A DNA stretch of 12,383 nucleotides. It comes from Sphaerosporella brunnea (lineage: Eukaryota; Ascomycota; Pezizomycetes; Pezizales; Pyronemataceae). Shown here in pieces: positions 8,268 to 12,383 of this stretch; position 1 is the stretch's first letter; every line of letters begins with the position of its first letter. The translations under genes were made by a program, and so were the position numbers. Where the stretch lies: contig VXIS01000603.1 of assembly GCA_008704415.1 (NCBI GenBank), forward strand, positions 1 to 12,383. Reading direction: 5' to 3'. Under the pieces are notes generated by a model. The model was not told where the DNA came from. It did not search any database and saw only the letters and a list, made by a program, of their open reading frames with translations.

Positions 8268-8549
8268 AATGTCTGACGCGTTTACTCGATTATCCTTTGA
8301 CTCCACCCTGCGAGGCTCGTCACTACCGTCATTTCTTGCCCCCTCACTTCTCGTAACGCAACCGAGCATTCCGCCCCCTCCAGGAGTCCAAACATGGCAG
8401 ACACCGGCTTCTCTACCTCCTCCCCCTGGGCTGCCGCTGTCACTACCTCCGGTTCCGCCGCCTGGGCTGCCGCTTTCACTACCTCCGGTTCCGGCTCCTG
8501 GGCTGCCGCCGTCACTACCTCCGGTTCCGGCTCCTGGCCTGCCACTGTC
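8268..8549 (+). CDS. Possible truncated proline-rich reading frame cut by LTR D
   Basis: An ATG in a good fungal context (CAAAATGTC) opens MSDAFTRLSFDSTLRGSSLP, followed by a Pro/Leu-rich tail with repeated PPVPAPGLPLSL. Homology-independent reading continues into LTR D and ends at 8610, so the native C-terminus, if there was one, is lost. I recognise no family. Two other frames over the same repeats are also open: plus from 8394 (Ala/Thr/Ser-Gly with a repeated SGSGSW) and minus from 8545 (repeated EPEPEVVTAAAQ). This is expected from a 36-bp repeat free of stops, so the coding claim is weak. Confidence 0.25.
8430..8549. repeat. 36-bp tandem repeat, 3.3 copies, broken by LTR D
   Basis: Units at 8430-8465, 8466-8501 and 8502-8537 follow GCTGCCGCTGTCACTACC then TCCGGTTCCGGCTCCTGG with few changes; a fourth stops at 8549 after 12 bases, exactly where LTR D starts. 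The repeat does not resume after LTR D at 9364. Confidence 0.93.
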
Positions 8550-8706
8550 TGTAACGAGGCTCTGTCTACCAGAGTGTCGTGGAATTGAACTCAGGACCTT
8601 AAGAAACTAAATCCTAAACAATAGAATTTTAAGGGCTATTCTGTCGGGTGGACACTGATGGTTCTTGTTCGCTGAAGATAAAGGGGTTCGCTGGGCGGAA
8701 GCAATC

Positions 8707-8719
8707 CTACTTATAGTAG
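8707..8719 (+). promoter_or_regulatory. TATA-like element of the LTR in a short palindrome
   Basis: CTACTTATAGTAG has arms CTACT/AGTAG around TAT. It is present at the equivalent place in LTR C (4711-4723) and, inverted, in A and B. About 157 bp into the LTR, it is the best TATA candidate I can see for the element promoter. Not proven. Confidence 0.35.
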
Positions 8720-8746
8720 GAAGCCGCTCCAGAGACTACCGTCTCC

Positions 8747-8761
8747 CTGAGTAATACTCAG
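8747..8761. repeat. Palindrome CTGAGTAATACTCAG in the LTR
   Basis: Two 7-bp arms around one central base. It is identical in LTR C (4751-4765) and, inverted, in B (4437-4451); LTR A carries one altered base. It may be a protein-binding site. Confidence 0.7.
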
Positions 8762-8840
8762 CCTTCACTCCTTGCTTCGGCTTTCCGACAGTCTCTACGA
8801 CTGTGGGCGTCAAGGCGCGCACAGAGATCGCCCCACCTTC

Positions 8841-8878
8841 CTATGACTCACTCTTTGATTTCAAATCATGAGTCATAG
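8841..8878. promoter_or_regulatory. Inverted pair of TGACTCA (Gcn4/AP-1-type) sites in the LTR
   Basis: CTATGACTCA and its exact reverse complement TGAGTCATAG are separated by 18 bases. The same 38-bp arrangement occurs in LTR A (790-827), LTR B (4322-4359) and LTR C (4843-4880), with the arms intact in all four although other bases differ. TGACTCA is the consensus bound by the bZIP activators Gcn4/Cpc1 of fungi (established knowledge); its role here is inferred. Confidence 0.6.
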
Positions 8879-9181
8879 ACATGGGTCGCACACGGAATAC
8901 CCCTCTCCGGGATCGTATCCTCGTGCTATAGGTAGATGCTCAGCCCTATTGGCTCCATCTCCCGATCTTCTGCATCGCATGCCTTACGCGACAACCATAC
9001 TTACTATGGAGGTTCTAGGCCGAGTGATTCTTCCCTTTTTCGGCTCAACGCCTTCCGGTTGATCACTCCTGACCCCTCCGATCGTCATGCTAGTTTCCCG
9101 GAACAGGTAGGTCAACGAAGATATCTCGGAAGAGCTCTAACAATAGCCTATACTATTGTCATCTCCGAATCGGGTTCTCTT

Positions 9182-9203
9182 CTCAGATAGCGTCCTATCT
9201 GAG
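9182..9203. repeat. Stem-loop in the LTR with paired base differences between copies
   Basis: LTR D has CTCAGATAG-CGTC-CTATCTGAG, nine perfect pairs. LTR C (5187-5204) and LTR B (3998-4015, inverted) have CAGGTAG-CGTC-CTACCTG, seven pairs. The G-to-A change in one arm is matched by C-to-T in the other, so pairing is kept. Confidence 0.7.
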
Positions 9204-9363
9204 GCACCCGATCTCCGAGTTCTTCCACAGCGTCACTCAAGCTAGCTACTATGATCCGGAGCCACCCGGCTATCACGTGCTCTTGAAGCGATCACTATGC
9301 AGACTCTATTCTATTCCCTAGCTGACTACTAAGAGCACATGTCACGTGACCATACCCGTGACA

Positions 9364-9607
9364 TTGAAACCCCCAGAGGAATTGTCAGGTCAGTCAAGGA
9401 TCCTTAAGGACTCCAAAGGGACCCACCATTGCACGCTGTCGAATCACCACGCACCAAACACTACCACAACTGCCCTGCGCCGCCAGTTCGTGACTTGCTA
9501 TTACAATCAAAAAGTCTTCTGCGGGTAAGAGAATACGTGTGTGAGCATAGAGGGTCATAAATGCTGACGTAACTGTTAGGCAGAAAAAAAACTAAACGTT
9601 AAGCAAT
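9364..9607 (+). other. Leader region of the Tnp2-like gene
   Basis: No recognisable protein domain. An open frame from 9346 (starting inside LTR D) runs to a stop at 9528 but resembles no family. It holds one good intron candidate (9525-9579), a CACTA sequence preceded by AAA at 9459-9463, and the run AAAAAAAACTAAACGTTAAGCA just before the ATG at 9608. It is probably promoter and 5' untranslated sequence. Confidence 0.5.
9525..9579 (+). other. Candidate 5'-leader intron, 55 nt
   Basis: Donor GTAAGA, branch-point match GCTGAC at 9563-9568 and acceptor TTAG at 9579: typical fungal spacing and length. Joining the upstream open frame to the downstream exon gives an early stop with either nearby AG, so the intron most likely lies in untranslated sequence ahead of the ATG at 9608. 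Confidence 0.6.
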
Positions 9608-12383
9608 ATGTCTACCAGTTTTGAACCCCGGATCTGTACTTGCTCCTTTGCGCAATTTCGTCACGTCGTGAAAACAAAGGCGGAGTGGACTCGACACCTG
9701 GCAAAACAGCGACAAGATATCATCGAAAACATCACTGGAGATGTTGTGCATCCGCCAGCCCAGCCACAATATCAGTACCCACAGAAAGGCACTGCAGTAC
9801 CAGTTGGAAATCAATGGTATGACATGGTGGAAAAGCAACCCCAGTACCTAGTGGAAAAGCAACCCCGGTACCTGGTGGAAAAGCAGTCACAGTCACAATA
9901 CCTAGAATTGCCAACTCTTCAAGTGCCATGCAAGCGTCGGAATGACAGAAAAAGGGAGGAACCAGCAAAAAGATGTACCGTGGCACCATCAAAAGAAACA
10001 GACTCGTTGGAGTCTGTGAAAGGTAGAATCCAAGTGAGTCAGTTGTGTAAAGTAATAGCTATAATAACAAACAGCAGACTTAGAACCCCTGCCAGACCTC
10101 ACAGAGGGCGAATATGAGGCTGTAATGCAAGAGCTTCACAATGAATACGATGCATACCTGCCAGAGCTGCCAGAAAGCACGTTGGATTTACAACCTGAAG
10201 CTGCAAACAACGAGGAGGTCGAAGAGCGGTATCTTGAAGAGAACGGAATGTTTCTTGGTATCATGGGACTGTGATATGTTGAAGAAGAGGAAGAAGAGGA
10301 ACAAGAGGAAGACGATTTGGAAGACGAAGACACAAACGAGGTTAAGGATAAGGGTAAGGGTAAAGGTGACAGCCAGGACGAACTGGAAGGCGAAGGAAAT
10401 ACGTGCCTATCTGGTCAAGCAGCCATTGGTTGCGAAGATGAAGAAGATTTGTTTTTATCCCAGCAAGCCACTACCGAAACGGACGAATTCAATTACAAAA
10501 AGCCATGCGGACGAAGCCTGTCTGCCCAAGAAATACTCTCCTTGTCGCTCTCAAATATCTATGCAGAATTTGGAATCCCAAGAAGATGCATACAGAAAAT
10601 CAATACAGTTCTACGCAGCGTGCTGCCTAAAGAGCTAGCACCATTCGACGAGCGCACAGTTACCAAGTACAGGGCACAACGCACTGGTATCAAGGCGGTG
10701 CAATATAACTGTTGCATCAACAGTTGCATGTCATATGCCATGTATCCAGATGCAACGCAGTGCACGATATGCAGCCACCCTCGCTGGAAGGAAACCGAAG
10801 ACTTCAGAGCACCTGGTCGTACACACAGTTCATGCAAGCCATTTGCACAACATACCTATGTTCCGGTAGCCCACAGAATAAAATTGGGGTGGAGTGATGC
10901 AAAAAGAGCGGACCTGATGCTTCGGTATCGAAACATGGCTGGCGCAGCCCCCAAGAATGGACAATGCTCGGATTTTTGGTCTGCAGATTTAATGCATAAA
11001 CTACAGGAAAAAGATGGGGCACAGAGACCGATGTTTTCGCAAGACACCGACATTGCCTTTTTTTTGAGTTCAGATGGTGTTAAGGTGTTCAAATCGCGGC
11101 GTGCTTTTTATATTTGGCCGCTGCTGCTTATCAACCTAAACCTACCACCGGAAATTCGGCTGAAAAAGTCAAATATGATGCTTGTTGGCTTTATTCCTGG
11201 CCCGAAAGAGCCGCAAGATGTCGACTCGTTCTTGTATCCCCTGGTGCAAGAATTCCAAAAACTGGGAGAGGGATTGCCAGCTGATAATGCTGCCCGGATG
11301 CATTTGGGAGCAGGAGCATCATTCAGCATGCGCGCATATATTACGATTGTTGGTGCAGATATGATTGGTCGTGCTAAGCTCATGCACACAATGGGTAATC
11401 GCTGCTATTCTTACTGCGAGCATTGTACTGCTCGAGGTATATGGAATGGATCCATTTATTGTCCATTCACACCGCCAGCAGATGCACCTGACGAGGCAAA
11501 AAATCGACCAGGAAGTGGATATCCTTGGACGACACTCAATCGCATACAACTGCCGCTTCGAAAAGACAACTTATTTCGAGACACTGCAAGGCATATTGCC
11601 AGGGACATGTGTGACTCTTGTCAGAAGAAACATGGCATCCGAGGTCCAGCAATTCTGCAGCACCTGAAATCGCTTGATTTTCCTCGAAGTTTTCCACCGG
11701 ATCTCATGCATTTAATGTATGAGAATGTGGTTCCAGCGCTCTTTCAACACTTTCGCGGTGTATTTTTCAGTAGCAACACGAAAAGACGAAGTACTATTTC
11801 TGACGAAAGTCAAATGGACGAAGATCATGATGAGCTTGGCGGCACATCAGACTTGGACGGTGATGCAGAGTTACTGGCGGACGTTGAAGAGGCTGGTACA
11901 AATGACACTATCAGCCTATCACAAGCACAATCAAATGCAGGAAAGAAGCCAGTTAAAAAAGGATCGGAAAAGATGGCAAAGTTTGTTATCACAGACGATC
12001 CTTGGAATATTGTACCAGATGACTGGACGGCGGTAGGAAACGCATTTGAAGACAGTGCCGGCTTCTACCCTCTCGCGTTTGGTGACCCACTACGAAACTT
12101 CACTCGACACTGCCATGAGCTGAAAGCGGCCGAGTGGGCTATTGTTACAAAGCAGGCAGCACCGATTTTCCTGAAGACACTGCTCCCTGAAGAGGACTAC
12201 AAAGGGTTTTTGTATCTTGTGGATGCAATTACACTGCTCGAGAAGCCATCCCTTACAAGAGCGGAACAGGAACGAATCGGTAGCTTTCTGGACAGCTTTT
12301 CTCATTACTATGAAGCACGGTTTTACCGCAAGCAATGGGATCGACTCAGAGTGTGCCTTCCAACCTTCCACCAGCTGCTCCAT
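9608..12383 (+). CDS. Tnp2-like (CACTA/EnSpm superfamily) transposase, 3' end outside window, one in-frame TGA
   Basis: Cut-and-paste DNA transposase, acting in the nucleus. Exon 1 starts at the ATG at 9608 (context GCAATATGTC): a Cys/His-rich start (CTC ... RHLAKQ), a VEKQPQYL repeat and a basic stretch (KRRNDRKREEPAKR, possible nuclear signal). After an intron, the frame runs from about 10078 to the window end; from 10275 it is open for 703 codons. It holds an acidic Glu-rich tract, a zinc-finger region CINSC...CTIC..PRW (10710-10787), the first catalytic-type Asp in LSSDGV (11073-11075) followed by LINLNLPPEIR and FIPGPKEPQDVDSFLYPL, Asp in GADMIGRAK (11358), CYSYCEHC, and FPPDLMHLMYENVVPAL (Asp at 11700), all in fungal Tnp2 order. 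The window stops at CLPTFHQLLH, so the C-terminus is missing. A TGA at 10272-10274 interrupts the frame. Confidence 0.9.
9827..9904 (+). repeat. 24-bp tandem repeat in the transposase N-terminus
   Basis: Three units encode VEKQPQYL, VEKQPRYL and VEKQSQSQYL; the third has six extra bases. The repeat is in frame, Gln-rich and probably disordered. Confidence 0.85.
10023..10077 (+). other. Candidate intron between the two parts of the transposase gene
   Basis: Exon 1 and the long downstream frame differ, and stops (such as TAA at 10065-10067) close the downstream frame upstream of about 10068, so an intron or frameshift is needed. Donor GTAGAA at 10023 with AG at 10074, 10077 or 10083 keeps the frame and gives SVK-DLEPLPDLTEGEYEAV for the middle acceptor. 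The textbook donor GTGAGT at 10034 with the same acceptors puts the product out of frame. The boundaries are therefore uncertain. Confidence 0.45.
10272..10274 (+). other. In-frame TGA in the transposase
   Basis: It lies between EENGMFLGIMGL and YVEEEEEEEQ in an otherwise open frame. A single C-to-T change from CGA would explain it. An intron here would need a GTATCA donor at 10258 and an acceptor in purine-only sequence with no branch site, which is unlikely. Confidence 0.8.

Larger units (their letters stand above)
8550..9363 (+). mobile_element. LTR D: near full-length LTR of the same family, plus orientation
   Basis: It begins TGTAACGAGG at 8550 and ends CCCGTGACA at 9363 (814 bp), matching LTR B along its length, including the short 5' block CAGGACCTTAAGAAACTAAA, so it is a B-type LTR. 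The bordering bases are CTGTC before and TTGAA after, which do not match, so there is no target duplication. No polypurine tract precedes it and no primer-binding site follows it. It is a solo LTR with altered flanks, or a recombinant. Confidence 0.93.
7956..9465 (+). repeat. Scattered CACTACC motifs on both sides of LTR D
   Basis: CACTACC occurs at 7956, 8255, 8321, 8441, 8477, 8513 and 9459, and not within LTR D. Three of the seven come from the 36-bp repeat. The motif contains CACTA, the terminal sequence of the transposon superfamily to which the downstream gene belongs, so some of these could be terminal or subterminal repeats. This reading is speculative. Confidence 0.35.

Noticed and set aside
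3729..9363. LTR C and LTR D as the two LTRs of one element containing Gypsy-2
   Set aside because: Gypsy-2 runs on the opposite strand, the flanks do not match, no primer-binding site or polypurine tract is visible, and C and D belong to different subfamilies.
10136..10333. Minus-strand Ser-rich frame (runs of SSSS)
   Set aside because: Reverse reading of the acidic Glu-rich tract of the transposase.
10141..10638. A 165-residue Lys/Arg-rich plus-strand frame
   Set aside because: It overlaps the transposase in another frame; its composition comes from the GAA/GAG-rich tract and it has no family features.
11108..11549. Minus-strand frames opposite the transposase
   Set aside because: Antisense to conserved Tnp2 motifs and without recognisable domains.
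1..12383. A new defence, toxin or metabolic system
   Set aside because: All well-supported coding sequence belongs to known retrotransposon or DNA transposon families; nothing suggests another system.

Overview
This is a eukaryotic, almost certainly filamentous-fungal, block of nested and decayed transposable elements. The evidence is a Ty1/Copia gag remnant, two Ty3/Gypsy pol remnants (one a chromodomain-bearing chromovirus), several copies of one LTR family, a Tnp2-type (CACTA/EnSpm superfamily) DNA transposase, and short introns with fungal splice signals. No lineage can be named safely. I see no bacterial genes, rRNA, tRNA or CRISPR, and no intact host gene. I do not see a new biological system; the interest lies in the nesting, the decay pattern and the DNA transposon at the right edge.

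Layout, left to right. 1-657: 5' part of a Copia gag, broken by a stop and frameshifts. 658-1117: first (5') half of an LTR in minus orientation (LTR A). 1118-3728: minus-strand Gypsy-1 remnant (gag, protease, RT, RNase H), truncated at both ends, with several point changes at key residues. 3729-5367: plus-strand LTR C, split by a minus-strand solo LTR B (3835-4647) with a perfect 5-bp target duplication, giving a long head-to-head inverted repeat. 5368-7852: minus-strand chromovirus Gypsy-2 (end of RT, RNase H, integrase, chromodomain), broken by single-base indels and cut just after the RT active site. 7853-8549: GC-rich segment without a recognisable transposon gene, holding 12-bp and 36-bp tandem repeats and a possible truncated proline-rich reading frame. 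8550-9363: LTR D, near full length, plus strand. 9364-12383: leader and coding region of a Tnp2-like transposase that is open for 703 codons to the end of the window.

Relations. Nothing here works as an operon. Nesting gives relative ages: LTR B is younger than LTR C, and A/C and B/D form two subfamilies by a diagnostic block near the LTR 5' end. Both Gypsy remnants are dead. The Tnp2 gene is the best preserved; its only visible lesion is one in-frame TGA at 10272-10274, and its 3' end lies outside the window.
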